A DNA stretch of 64,000 nt from Mucilaginibacter pedocola (GTDB taxonomy: Bacteria; Bacteroidota; Bacteroidia; Sphingobacteriales; Sphingobacteriaceae): assembly GCF_002013915.1 (NCBI RefSeq), contig NZ_MBTF01000001.1:372001-436000 (forward strand), in the 5' to 3' direction. The first letter of the stretch is position 1. Every line of letters begins with the position of its first letter. Below are positions 8,726 through 17,692 of this stretch, one piece after another. Made by a program: the position numbers and the translations under genes. The notes below the pieces were generated by a model. The model was not told the origin of the DNA and searched no databases. It worked only from the letters and a program-made list of their open reading frames with translations.

Positions 8726-10873
8726 CTACCTAAGTATTGTCTCCGTAACCTTGGCTATATCTACAGTTATCTTGTTAATGAAGCCTAATTGCTCCTTCAT
8801 CAGGGCATCATCTGCACTGAGCAGGGTGGATGGTGTTTCTGCGGTTTTTACGCCTTCGGCGGGTTTTGCGGGGGCATCGCTTATTTCTCCGCTTATTTTT
8901 TTATTGGTTTCCTTTAAAACGGCCATGCTGCGTTTTACCAGTTTCAGCAGGTCGGCATGCGGGAATTGCGGTGCGGTGCGGATAAGTGTGGATGCAATAT
9001 TTGCTGTGTATGAGGTGAGGATATGATTGAGCACCACAAACTTATGGATGTCTTTAATATTTCGCTGCTTGCTCTTAGGCTCGCTGGTCATGCGCTCGAA
9101 GGTGGCCGATAAGTTGGCCGATTGCACATATACATCCTTGCGGGCCAGCTTATAATCTGTTATTGCAACGGGCTTGCCGGCAATACTTTCTGATACCTTT
9201 TGCAGGTAGGCAATATTGGCAGTTATTACAGCCTTCAAATCATGCTGTATCTGCTCAAACTCCCATGTAGGGAAAATAAGGTAGCTGGCTATAAGGGCAA
9301 TGGTAGAACCAATAAGGGTATCGATAATACGCTCCTGCACCACATTGCCTACCGATAGGAATTTGAACAGAATGAGTACAAAGGGCGTCATAAACGTTAC
9401 GCTCACTACATAATTCAGCCTCAGGAAACTGTAGGTACCCATCATTAGCACTACTAAAAACACAAATTGAACGGTAGCGTTAGGAATGTACGTTAGTATT
9501 AATATACCAATAGCACCACCGGCAATAGTACCTATAAGCCTTTGGTAATTACGCTGTTTAGATAAGCTGAAGCCCGGCTTTAGTATCACAATAATGGTAA
9601 GCAGCACCCAATAACTATGCTGCCCCGGCGCAATAAACTTAGCCGTAACAAAGCCCACCAAACAAACTAAGCATACCCGCAGTGCGTGTTTGAATGTTGC
9701 TGAGCTAAGCGTAAAGTTATCCCAGAAAATATGCGGGGCAAAATCCTGGTGGGTTACAAATTTAGAGTACTCTACCTCGCGCGTATCGTTCATCAGCAGG
9801 TCTGATGCTTTGGAGTGGTAATACTTATAAATATTGCTTACGCTTTTTGATACATCGCGCAGGTTGATCAGTATCTTTTTGAGCACAAGGTTACTGGTAC
9901 CCGGAAACTTTATGTCCACCTCATCAATCTTTTGCTTCAGTAGCTCCAGTTTTGCGTTAAGCCCGCTAAGCTTTTCGGGGCGGGTGTTGGCCAATACGGC
10001 AAAGCCAATATTATCCAGGTCGTCGGCCAGGGTGTATAAAAAGTCGGCTATTTCTTCTAATACGCCTGTATGCGCATATTTTTCGCGGATGTGGCGGTAA
10101 TCATAGTGCGTGGCCATTATCTGCTCGAACATATCCACCAGGCCGATAAACGTAAGCACCAAAATGCGGCTGGCACCGGTCGATTCCTTTACCATCAAAC
10201 GGCTTTTAAAGAGCATTTCGCGCACGGCGTCCTGGTGGTTGCTTACCGATATTTGTTGCAGTACCAATCGGCGGTAATTATCGTCTATATCGGTTTCTAC
10301 CCGGTAAAAATCTGCCTTCAAGCGGAGGAAACGGGCAACATCGGCCACGTTTTCGCCAAGGGTTTGCTGGGCGGCACGATAGGGGCGTATACCAAAAAAT
10401 ATCAGGCTGAATATCATGTACCACAACCCGCCCATTAATATGGTAGCGCAGAAGATGGGCAATTCAGGCGGGGGCACGGCCTTATCCATCATAAATATCA
10501 TGATGAGCAGGGCAGAAGTGCCTACCGATGCAGCACGGTTACCATACACGGTAAGCATGCTGAACAAGAAAGAGAATACTGTTATTTCGAGCCCGAGGGT
10601 AAATACGTTGAGCCTGGCAAAGCCGGTGATGAGCGATACAGCGAACAATAATCCGTTGGCAATGGCCATGGCATTACGTTTATGCTGTACCGGCCCGGGG
10701 CTATCTATGGTGCAGATACACAGCGCTCCCAGTGACATGGTCAGGCCTAACTCGAAATCGCCAAGCTGTAATGCCACCAGCGATGGGGTTAAAATACCGG
10801 CTGTAATGCGCAGTCCGTCAGAAAAATACTGGCTGTAAAAAAAGCTTTTTATTTCCCGTTGGTGGCTGTTCAT
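8726..10873 (-). CDS. FUSC-family membrane protein (YccS/YhfK-like)
   Basis: About 716 residues from the ATG at 10873. Two hydrophobic blocks, roughly residues 25-165 and 390-530, each hold several membrane helices and are separated by a soluble helical region, the layout of YccS/YhfK and fusaric-acid-resistance proteins. The second block carries the usual HSYWVLLTIIVILKPGFS segment. A longer frame starting at 10918 is possible, but a TAAATTTG box on the same strand at 10906-10913 puts the likely transcript start after that codon. These proteins are presumed exporters of small aromatic or toxic compounds. The C-terminal 60 residues are low-complexity. Confidence 0.88.
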   Translation of the reverse strand: MNSHQREIKSFFYSQYFSDGLRITAGILTPSLVALQLGDFELGLTMSLGALCICTIDSPGPVQHKRNAMAIANGLLFAVSLITGFARLNVFTLGLEITVFSFLFSMLTVYGNRAASVGTSALLIMIFMMDKAVPPPELPIFCATILMGGLWYMIFSLIFFGIRPYRAAQQTLGENVADVARFLRLKADFYRVETDIDDNYRRLVLQQISVSNHQDAVREMLFKSRLMVKESTGASRILVLTFIGLVDMFEQIMATHYDYRHIREKYAHTGVLEEIADFLYTLADDLDNIGFAVLANTRPEKLSGLNAKLELLKQKIDEVDIKFPGTSNLVLKKILINLRDVSKSVSNIYKYYHSKASDLLMNDTREVEYSKFVTHQDFAPHIFWDNFTLSSATFKHALRVCLVCLVGFVTAKFIAPGQHSYWVLLTIIVILKPGFSLSKQRNYQRLIGTIAGGAIGILILTYIPNATVQFVFLVVLMMGTYSFLRLNYVVSVTFMTPFVLILFKFLSVGNVVQERIIDTLIGSTIALIASYLIFPTWEFEQIQHDLKAVITANIAYLQKVSESIAGKPVAITDYKLARKDVYVQSANLSATFERMTSEPKSKQRNIKDIHKFVVLNHILTSYTANIASTLIRTAPQFPHADLLKLVKRSMAVLKETNKKISGEISDAPAKPAEGVKTAETPSTLLSADDALMKEQLGFINKITVDIAKVTETILR

Positions 10874-10905
10874 GAGGTGGTTCTGTGGCAAATATTTTAC
10901 CATCG

Positions 10906-10913
10906 CAAATTTA
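10906..10913 (-). promoter_or_regulatory. Bacteroidota -7 box for the FUSC gene
   Basis: On the minus strand the bases read TAAATTTG, a perfect TAnnTTTG. It lies 32 bases before the ATG at 10873 and supports that start. A dyad ATATGGTT/AACCATAA (10922-10949) lies just upstream, in the gap shared with ppc, and could be an operator. Confidence 0.45.
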
Positions 10914-11090
10914 AACAAATAATATGGTTGCTGGTTGTAATAACCATAATTGCATCAAATAGCATTATCTGTTATTAATTATTCATATTTTAGTGTAAAT
11001 TGGTTTTAGATAATTAAATTCACGCCGAAATAACGGCCAGCAATCTATATTCGGCCGATATACTATAAATTTTGCCAAACCTGTTTTATT

Positions 11091-13664
11091 ATGCCATCAA
11101 ACCAAAGGCTCAGTCAGAGAGAAACAACATTTAACCAGGAAGTTGTAACCCGTTTCGAGTTATATAACAGTTTGTTTCAAACGCTGCCTTTTTACCAGGT
11201 GAAAGATACTGGTATCCTGCTGCCATTCTTCAGCTCGCATTGCGAGAAGGGGGCACAGGCTGAATCATCACCCACCGAAATTATCGAGTCGTTCTTTAAA
11301 AACTACGTGCCGGGTATTGATAACCGCGAGCAGATCAACCGTATGTTCCGCTTTATACAATACATTGAGCGGCAGGTCGTATTGTTCGATGCTATTGAAG
11401 ACTCCTCATTTGGTACCCTTAGCCGTACAGATGATACCGGCCCGCTGCAAAGCATGGTGCAGCAGGCTACATCTAACGAGAGTGCCCGCAAGCAAATAAG
11501 CAAACAGCTCGAAGATTTTTCGCTCCGATTGGTGCTTACTGCTCACCCTACCCAGTTTTACCCGGGCAGCGTGTTGGGTATTATGAACGACCTGATTGAT
11601 GCGCTGAAGACCAACGATGTACCGGAGATAAACACCTTGTTGCAACAATTAGGTAAAACTCCTTTCTTTAATAAAACCTCGCCAACGCCTGTAGATGAGG
11701 CTGTTAGTTTGGTTTGGTTCCTCGAGAATGTGTTTTACCATGCCCTTGCCGGTATACAAGCCAAGCTGGAAGAAGAGTTTGAGCCGGAAAGCAAGCGCCC
11801 TGTTTTAGAGCTTGGCTTTTGGCCCGGCGGCGACCGCGATGGTAACCCTAACGTAACTACGCAAGGCACTAAAGAAGTAGCCACACTTTTGCGGAAGCAC
11901 ATATTCCGCAGCTACTATCGCGATTTCAGGATCTTAAAACGCCGCATCACCTTCCGTGGTTTTGTTGATAACATCGCCAAGTTGGAGAAGCTGCTTTATG
12001 ATAACGCCTTTAGCGAACCTGAGAAACCGAAAGACCTGCAGGGCGAAATGCTGGAGATATTGACCTCGATGCACGAAACGCTGGTTAAAGACCACGACAG
12101 CCTTTTTGTGGATATTGTAGATAACCTTACGCAGAAAGTACGCCTGTTTGGTTCGTACTTTGCCACGTTAGATATCAGGCAAGATAGCCGCGTACTGCGC
12201 AGCGTATTTGATTACGGTACCAAGAAGATATACACCGGCGTGCCAAAAGGCTATATGGAAATGGACGAACAGGCAAAACTAAAAACGCTGCCGTTTACCG
12301 AAGCAGATTTTGTTTGCCCAGAGGACGCCGACCCGCTTACCCGCGATACGCTGGATACTATACGTTTGGTAAAGCAAATACAGGAAAGCAATGGCGTAAA
12401 CGGTTGCCACAGGTTCATCATCAGTAACTGCCAGCAGGCATCGGACATTTTGCAGCTGATAGACCTGTTCTTATGGAGCGGTTGGAAAAAGGATAACCTT
12501 ACCATCGATTTTATGCCACTATTCGAGACGGTGAACGACTTGAAACACGCCAGCGATGTGATGGAAACGCTTTACACACATCCATTCTATAAAAAGCACC
12601 TGAAGAGCCGGGGTAACAAGCAAACTATTATGCTTGGCTTTAGCGATAGTACCAAAGATGGTGGCTACCTGATGGCCAACTGGAGTATTTACAAAGCCAA
12701 GGTAGAATTAACCGCCATGGCCCGTAAATACGAAATAGACCTGGCCTTCTTTGATGGCAGGGGCGGTCCACCGGCACGCGGCGGCGGTAAAACGCACCGT
12801 TTCTATGCTTCGATGGGTAAGGAGATAGCTAACGACCATATACAGCTCACCATACAGGGCCAAACCATTAGTTCGCAGTATGGTTCGGTAGAAACAGCAA
12901 GGTTCAATACCGAGCAGTTGATAAATGCCGGTATCGTATCGGCGCTAAACCCTAACCATAAGGATCTGTTGGATGATAGCCATAAAGCCCTTATAGCCGA
13001 AATGGCCGAAGCAAGCCACGGCATGTTCCTGGCACTGCGCGAGCATCCGTTGTTCGTGGAGTATTTGGAGAAATTCAGTCCGCTGAAATTACTTTCTCAG
13101 ATCAATATCAGTAGCCGCCCGACAAAGCGTAACGCTTCGGCCAAGCTAAAACTGGAAGATCTGCGTGCCATTAGCTTCGTAACCTCGTGGAGCCAGCTGA
13201 AACAGAGCATCCCGGGCTTTTACGGTGTAGGTACATCGTTAAAGAAAATGAAGGATAGTGGCCAGTGGGAAAAGGTGCAGGAATTGTACCGCAATTCGGG
13301 TTTCTTTAAAACCATGTTGGATAACTGTATGATGTCGATGTCGAAATCAGATTTCCGGGTAACGGCTTATCTCGAGAAGGATAAAAAGTTCGGTAAATTC
13401 TGGTTGGGTTTAAAGGCAGAATACGAACTCACCAAAGCCATGCTGTTGGAACTCACCGGCATGACGGTGTTGATGGAAGAGTCGCCGGTTGAACGCCGTT
13501 CTATCGCCATCCGCGAAAAGATCGTATTGCCTTTGGTTATCATTCAGCACTATGCCCTGCAATGCCTCAACCAGGAACACGACGAAGAACTGACCAGCGT
13601 ATACAATAAACTGGTTATACGCACAGTATACGGTATTGTGAATGCCGGCCGTAATCTCGCATAA
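11091..13664 (+). CDS. ppc: phosphoenolpyruvate carboxylase
   Basis: An 857-residue enzyme that carboxylates PEP to oxaloacetate, replenishing the TCA cycle. Landmarks are LTAHPTQ with catalytic His152, the GGDRDGNPNV segment, DIRQDSR, GFSDSTKDGGYLMANW and the arginine-rich loop FFDGRGGPPARGGG. Length fits bacterial PEPC. Compared with the E. coli pattern, HPTE reads HPTQ and the FHGRGG histidine is Asp, so this belongs to a divergent branch; the C-terminus also lacks the usual RNTG ending. It stands alone between a divergent FUSC gene and a strong terminator. Confidence 0.95.
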   Translation: MPSNQRLSQRETTFNQEVVTRFELYNSLFQTLPFYQVKDTGILLPFFSSHCEKGAQAESSPTEIIESFFKNYVPGIDNREQINRMFRFIQYIERQVVLFDAIEDSSFGTLSRTDDTGPLQSMVQQATSNESARKQISKQLEDFSLRLVLTAHPTQFYPGSVLGIMNDLIDALKTNDVPEINTLLQQLGKTPFFNKTSPTPVDEAVSLVWFLENVFYHALAGIQAKLEEEFEPESKRPVLELGFWPGGDRDGNPNVTTQGTKEVATLLRKHIFRSYYRDFRILKRRITFRGFVDNIAKLEKLLYDNAFSEPEKPKDLQGEMLEILTSMHETLVKDHDSLFVDIVDNLTQKVRLFGSYFATLDIRQDSRVLRSVFDYGTKKIYTGVPKGYMEMDEQAKLKTLPFTEADFVCPEDADPLTRDTLDTIRLVKQIQESNGVNGCHRFIISNCQQASDILQLIDLFLWSGWKKDNLTIDFMPLFETVNDLKHASDVMETLYTHPFYKKHLKSRGNKQTIMLGFSDSTKDGGYLMANWSIYKAKVELTAMARKYEIDLAFFDGRGGPPARGGGKTHRFYASMGKEIANDHIQLTIQGQTISSQYGSVETARFNTEQLINAGIVSALNPNHKDLLDDSHKALIAEMAEASHGMFLALREHPLFVEYLEKFSPLKLLSQINISSRPTKRNASAKLKLEDLRAISFVTSWSQLKQSIPGFYGVGTSLKKMKDSGQWEKVQELYRNSGFFKTMLDNCMMSMSKSDFRVTAYLEKDKKFGKFWLGLKAEYELTKAMLLELTGMTVLMEESPVERRSIAIREKIVLPLVIIQHYALQCLNQEHDEELTSVYNKLVIRTVYGIVNAGRNLA

Positions 13665-13685
13665 ACGTTAAATAATATTTCACGC

Positions 13686-13722
13686 AAAGACGCTAAACCG
13701 CAAAGGTTAGCGTCTTTTTTTT
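13686..13722 (+). terminator. rho-independent terminator of ppc
   Basis: The stem AAAGACGCTAA (13686-13696) pairs with TTAGCGTCTTT (13707-13717) and runs into an eight-base T tract, 22 bases after the ppc stop codon. Confidence 0.9.
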
Positions 13723-13767
13723 GCCATACCAATCTGCCCGGTTCATTTTCAGGACCGCCGTTGTTGT

Positions 13768-13897
13768 GTGTTATCACCAACAACTCCAATGTTTGTATTT
13801 ACGTGAGGCCGGTATAGTTACTCACCTCTAGTTTACATTAAGGTTTTCCATTTATATCGTATCTATAAATTCTGCGTTGCCTTGTTGGTGATAACAC
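13768..13897. repeat. 16-bp inverted repeat bracketing about 100 bp
   Basis: GTGTTATCACCAACAA (13768-13783) is exactly inverted as TTGTTGGTGATAACAC (13882-13897). The 98 bases between them hold a GTGAG/CTCAC dyad and no credible ORF. It occupies most of the 366-bp gap between ppc and the DUF4142 gene. It may be a small MITE-like element. Confidence 0.7.
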
Positions 13898-13910
13898 CAA
13901 ACAAGGGCTG

Positions 13911-13964
13911 AATCGGTGAAATCAAATATAATCGGTGTAATCCCAAACACCAATCGGTGTAATC
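13911..13964 (+). repeat. AATCGGTGnAATC words, three copies
   Basis: Copies at 13911-13923 (n = A), 13930-13942 and 13952-13964 (n = T) are spaced 19 and 22 bases apart, in the same orientation as the downstream DUF4142 gene. Confidence 0.85.
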
Positions 13965-14030
13965 CCCCAATAAAAAAATAAACAGGAATAGCTTATGTTT
14001 GTTAACCCATTACACACTTAACCAATTATA

Positions 14031-14555
14031 ATGAAATTATTCCCCGGCATAGTGATAGGCTTTGCCTTTCTTTTCAGTATTTGCGCTTGTAATAATAGGA
14101 AAGGCCGTAACTACAATAATGTAGTTGACGCCGAGGTGCAAAATTTTGTTACCAAAGGCATAGAAGGCGGTAATGCCGAAATACAGCTATCGCAACTGGC
14201 ACTAAAGGTTTCGAAGAACAAGGCCATTACAGATTATGCTAACGCCATGATAGCGGCACATACCGATGCAGGCACCAAACTAAAACAGATAGCCACAGAG
14301 CAGAAAGCCGCCATACCTGATACACTAACCAAAGTGCATACCCTGGCTATTGAAACGCTGAGTAAAGATACAGGAAGCGCTTTTGACAGAGCCTACATAC
14401 AAGCCATGGTGCAGGATTACGAACAAAGCATTGCGCTCTACAAAACTGTAACGGGTAACTCAAACAAAAAAATAACCGAATTTGCGGGGAAAGCTTTGCC
14501 GAAACTGAAAGAACACCTGGAGCAGGCGAATGCACTTTGTGCGCGATTACAATAG
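14031..14555 (+). CDS. DUF4142 lipoprotein
   Basis: A 174-residue protein with a lipoprotein signal peptide ending ICAC|N, followed by a DUF4142 domain: a four-helix, ferritin-like fold seen as VQNFVTKGIEGGNAEIQLS, AIDYANAMIAAHTDAG-like segments and a C-terminal helix ending LKEHLEQANAL. Members are periplasmic or outer-membrane proteins common in Bacteroidota and Proteobacteria; no firm activity is established. It is monocistronic, with AATCGGTG-type repeats on both sides. Confidence 0.9.
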   Translation: MKLFPGIVIGFAFLFSICACNNRKGRNYNNVVDAEVQNFVTKGIEGGNAEIQLSQLALKVSKNKAITDYANAMIAAHTDAGTKLKQIATEQKAAIPDTLTKVHTLAIETLSKDTGSAFDRAYIQAMVQDYEQSIALYKTVTGNSNKKITEFAGKALPKLKEHLEQANALCARLQ

Positions 14556-14560
14556 TTGAT

Positions 14561-14699
14561 GATTTCACCGATTTTTAAAAGATTCCACTGATAGGACACG
14601 ATTTAGGGATTCAGCGATTTACACGAAACCCTGATTGGAACTTCAAAAATCTGTGGAATCTGTCTTGATTAGGGTAATCAAACAATAATCGGTGGAATC
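14561..14699. repeat. inverted AATCGGTG-type word array
   Basis: GATTTCACCGATT (14561-14573) and GATTCCACTGAT (14581-14592) face AATCTGTGGAATC (14648-14660) and AATCGGTGGAATC (14687-14699) in opposite orientation. The array fills the gap between the convergent DUF4142 and DUF4268 genes and can fold into a long imperfect hairpin. Confidence 0.8.
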
Positions 14700-14705
14700 C
14701 CAAAA

Positions 14706-15161
14706 TCAGGCTTCGAACATCGGTTTCACGATGCTCCAAAATTCATCTAAAGCAATAATGCGGGGTTTAAAAAAGGAGATCAGTTTGGGCCAATCGTCTT
14801 TTTGAAAAACGCTGGCGGGGCGTAGTTCGGTGTAAATGCGGCTTATGGTTTTGCCATAATCGTCGGTGGTGTGTAGTGCCCAGTCCCAGTCTTCTTCCAA
14901 AGTGCTGTGGAGCATAGCTTTGTAAGTGGTAAACTGCTCGAAGAAGAGTTCCTGCAGTTCTACATCCGGGTGTGCTATCTCTATGGCTATGCTTGCTTTT
15001 TTGCCATCGGCCTGCATTTTAAAAAAGATGTGCTTTACGCCGGTTTTGTAGTTTACCCAGTTGGTGCGCAGGCCTTCGGCACTCAGCACGGGACCCATGT
15101 ACTGCCCAAAGGCGGTCCAGAATGCTTGCTTTAGTTGAGTTGCCTGGTCTTTTGAATACAT
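14706..15161 (-). CDS. DUF4268 domain-containing protein
   Basis: With the ATG at 15161 the product has 151 residues and begins MYSKDQATQLKQAFWTAFG, the usual start of stand-alone DUF4268 proteins; the longer frame to 15227 adds an unlikely extension. Conserved features are the NWVNYKTGVKHIFFKM segment and WALHTTDDYGKTISRIY. DUF4268 is often found at the end of restriction or nuclease-like proteins, but the free-standing form has no established function. There are no membrane segments, so it is likely cytoplasmic. Confidence 0.85.
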   Translation of the reverse strand: MYSKDQATQLKQAFWTAFGQYMGPVLSAEGLRTNWVNYKTGVKHIFFKMQADGKKASIAIEIAHPDVELQELFFEQFTTYKAMLHSTLEEDWDWALHTTDDYGKTISRIYTELRPASVFQKDDWPKLISFFKPRIIALDEFWSIVKPMFEA

Positions 15162-15272
15162 TTTTGTTGGTTGCCTATACTGCAAAATTGCCGGGTTGCA
15201 AAAATAGCTTATTATTTGGCCCGCCAAAACCCTGCCGAATGATTAAATTAGCCAACCATACATTCACCAGCT

Positions 15273-16748
15273 ATGAAATATCTATCGTTGCTATTATTGT
15301 TGCCCTTCGCGGCCTTTGCTCAAAAAGCTCCCAAACCTTATGGGCCACTACCCACTAAAGGCCAACTGCAGTGGCAGGAAACAGGTATGTACTGCATTAT
15401 CCATTTCGGGCCAACTACCTACATGAACAAGGAGTGGGGTTACGGTAACGAAGGTGCCGCCGTGGTAAACCCAACCGAGTTTAGCGCTATGCAAATAGTT
15501 GGAGCAGCAAAGGCAGGTGGTTTTAAAGGTATTGTGGTAGTGGCCAAACACCACGATGGCTTTTGCCTTTGGCCAACCAAAACAACAGATTATAATATTT
15601 CTAAAAGCCCTTACAAAAACGGCAAAGGCGACATAGTAGGCGAGTATCGCGCTGCCTGCAATAAACTGGGCATGAAGATGGGCGTATACTGCTCGCCCTG
15701 GGACCGTAACAGCGCGCTATACGGCTCGCCTGATTATGTAACCAAAGTTTACCGTGCCCAACTGAAAGAGTTGTACACCAAATACGGCCCGCTGTTTATG
15801 TCGTGGCACGACGGGGCCAACGGTGGCGATGGCTATTACGGCGGTGCCAACGAGGTACGCAAGATAGATCGCTCTACCTATTACGGTTGGGAGCAAACCT
15901 GGGGCATTACCCGCAAACTGCAACCCAATGCGGCCATATTTGGCGATGTTGGCCCCGATGTGCGCTGGGTGGGTAACGAGCGTGGCCAGGCGGGTGAAAC
16001 CTGCTGGGCAACCTACACCCCTCATGCTCCCGAAGAAGGCAAAAAGCCCGGCAACGGTTATGTAAAAGACCAGGAAGGCACCGAGGGCCACCGCGATGGC
16101 AAATACTGGATGCCTGCTGAATGCGATGTATCGCTGCGCCCGGGATGGTTTTACCACCCTACGCAGGATGATTCGGTGAAAACGCCGGCTACCTTACTCA
16201 ACTTATATTACCAAAGCGTTGGCCGCGGGGCATCGTTAGACCTTGGGCTTTCGCCGGATAAACGTGGTTTGCTTAACGACCATGATGTTGCCTCGCTGAA
16301 AGCCTTCGGCGATGTGGTTAAAAATACCTTCGCTGTTAACCTTGCCAAAGGCGCAAAGCTAACCGCAAGCAATACCCGCAGTGGCGATAAGGTAAAGTTT
16401 ACGGCAGCCAACCTGCTGGATAACGACCGCTACAGCTATTGGGCTACCGACGATAAAGTTAAAACACCCGAGTTACTCATCAGCTTGCCTAAAGCCAAAA
16501 CCTTTAACGTGATACGCCTGCGCGAAAATACTAAGCTGGGACAAAGGGTAGAGGAAGTTCAGTTTGATGCCTGGGTAGACGGGCAATGGAAGCAAATTGC
16601 CATGGCCACCAGCATCGGCGGTAACAGGCTGATACGCCTGCCCGAGGATGTCACCACCACAAAAGTGCGCCTGCGTGTAACTAAATCGCCGGTATGCGTG
16701 GCGCTTAGCGATCTTGGTTTGTTTAAAGAAGCACCCTTAGCCAATTAA
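15273..16748 (+). CDS. alpha-L-fucosidase (GH29) with C-terminal discoidin-like domain
   Basis: A 491-residue secreted glycosidase with a signal peptide ending about AFAQ. The GH29 catalytic barrel is shown by GMYCIIHFGPTTYMNKEWG, VVVAKHHDGFCLWPTKTTDY, GVYCSPWDRN and FMSWHDGANG, the last holding the presumed nucleophile Asp. The C-terminal 130 residues resemble an F5/8 type C (CBM32-like) carbohydrate-binding domain (FNVIRLRENTKLGQRVEEV). It should release fucose from glycans in the periplasm or outside the cell. The next gene begins one base after its stop, so the two form an operon. Confidence 0.93.
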   Translation: MKYLSLLLLLPFAAFAQKAPKPYGPLPTKGQLQWQETGMYCIIHFGPTTYMNKEWGYGNEGAAVVNPTEFSAMQIVGAAKAGGFKGIVVVAKHHDGFCLWPTKTTDYNISKSPYKNGKGDIVGEYRAACNKLGMKMGVYCSPWDRNSALYGSPDYVTKVYRAQLKELYTKYGPLFMSWHDGANGGDGYYGGANEVRKIDRSTYYGWEQTWGITRKLQPNAAIFGDVGPDVRWVGNERGQAGETCWATYTPHAPEEGKKPGNGYVKDQEGTEGHRDGKYWMPAECDVSLRPGWFYHPTQDDSVKTPATLLNLYYQSVGRGASLDLGLSPDKRGLLNDHDVASLKAFGDVVKNTFAVNLAKGAKLTASNTRSGDKVKFTAANLLDNDRYSYWATDDKVKTPELLISLPKAKTFNVIRLRENTKLGQRVEEVQFDAWVDGQWKQIAMATSIGGNRLIRLPEDVTTTKVRLRVTKSPVCVALSDLGLFKEAPLAN

Positions 16749-16749
16749 T

Positions 16750-17640
16750 ATGAAACGAATTTGCTTTTTACTACTGGTGCTCGCTTCTGCATTTGGAAGA
16801 GCCGCCGCACAGGAACTTGCTTTATACGATACCACCGAAAAGCCTAAACTTATCTCTAAACAATTTGCCTTTACCGAAGGCCCCGCTGTAGATAAGAAAG
16901 GGAATATTTACTTTACCGACCAGCCCAATAATAAAATATGGAAGTATGACACCGAGGGTAAGTTATCGCTCTACATGGATAGTGCAGGCCGCGCTAACGG
17001 TACTTATATGGACAGAAAGGGCAACCTGATCGTTTGCGCCGATGAACATGACGAGTTGTGGCTGGTGAAGAACGGCAAAAAGCAAAAGGTACTCCTTGGC
17101 GACTATAAAGGAAAATTGTTGAACGGCCCTAACGACCTATGGATACACCCCAACGGTAATATCTACTTTACCGACCCATACTACCAGCGCCCCTGGTGGA
17201 GCCGCACCAAACCCGACCAGGACGGGCAGAAGGTGTATTACCTCCCCAAAGGGAAAGCCGAGGCGATAATGCTGGAAGACGGCTTGAAACAACCTAACGG
17301 CATAGTAGGCTCGCCCGACGGAAAGCTGCTTTACGTGGCAGATATAGGAGGAGGGAAGATTTATTTATTCGATATCAAAGCAGACGGCACGCTAACCGGC
17401 AATCGGGTATTTGCCAATAAAGGTGCCGACGGCATTACGCTGGACGAGCATGGTAACCTGTACCTTGCCGGCAATGGCATAACGGTGTTCAATCCCGAAG
17501 GCAAGCAAATAGCTCATATAGATGTGCCCGAACCATGGACGGCCAACCTTTGTTTTGGCGGCAAAAACAAGGATGTGCTTTTTATAACAGCATCAAAAGC
17601 TATTTATACTTTACAAATGAAGGTAAGAGGAGTGGAATAA
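16750..17640 (+). CDS. SMP-30/gluconolactonase/LRE family protein
   Basis: A 296-residue six-bladed propeller with a signal peptide ending RAAAQ. The metal-site pattern of the SMP-30 lactonases is present: Glu in FTEGPAVD, Asn in LNGPNDLW, Asn in KQPNGIV and Asp in GADGITLDEHGN. It probably hydrolyses sugar lactones in the periplasm. The ATG is one base after the stop of the fucosidase, so it is translationally linked and may act on products of fucose or other sugar oxidation; that link is inferred. Confidence 0.9.
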   Translation: MKRICFLLLVLASAFGRAAAQELALYDTTEKPKLISKQFAFTEGPAVDKKGNIYFTDQPNNKIWKYDTEGKLSLYMDSAGRANGTYMDRKGNLIVCADEHDELWLVKNGKKQKVLLGDYKGKLLNGPNDLWIHPNGNIYFTDPYYQRPWWSRTKPDQDGQKVYYLPKGKAEAIMLEDGLKQPNGIVGSPDGKLLYVADIGGGKIYLFDIKADGTLTGNRVFANKGADGITLDEHGNLYLAGNGITVFNPEGKQIAHIDVPEPWTANLCFGGKNKDVLFITASKAIYTLQMKVRGVE

Positions 17641-17651
17641 GTCTGTAGTCG

Positions 17652-17674
17652 TAAGTCCTAAGCCTTAAGACTTA
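17652..17674. repeat. quasi-palindrome between convergent genes
   Basis: TAAGTC (17652-17657) and GACTTA (17669-17674) bound a near-perfect 23-bp palindrome of AAGTC/CTTAAG words in the 52-bp gap between the convergent SMP-30 and glycosyltransferase genes. It may serve as a weak bidirectional terminator. Confidence 0.45.
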
Positions 17675-17692
17675 AAACTTCTGGCTTCGAAC

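Noticed and set aside
15348..16157. Minus-strand frames inside the fucosidase gene
   Set aside because: The plus-strand protein has the complete GH29 site and a signal peptide; the antisense frames have no supporting features.
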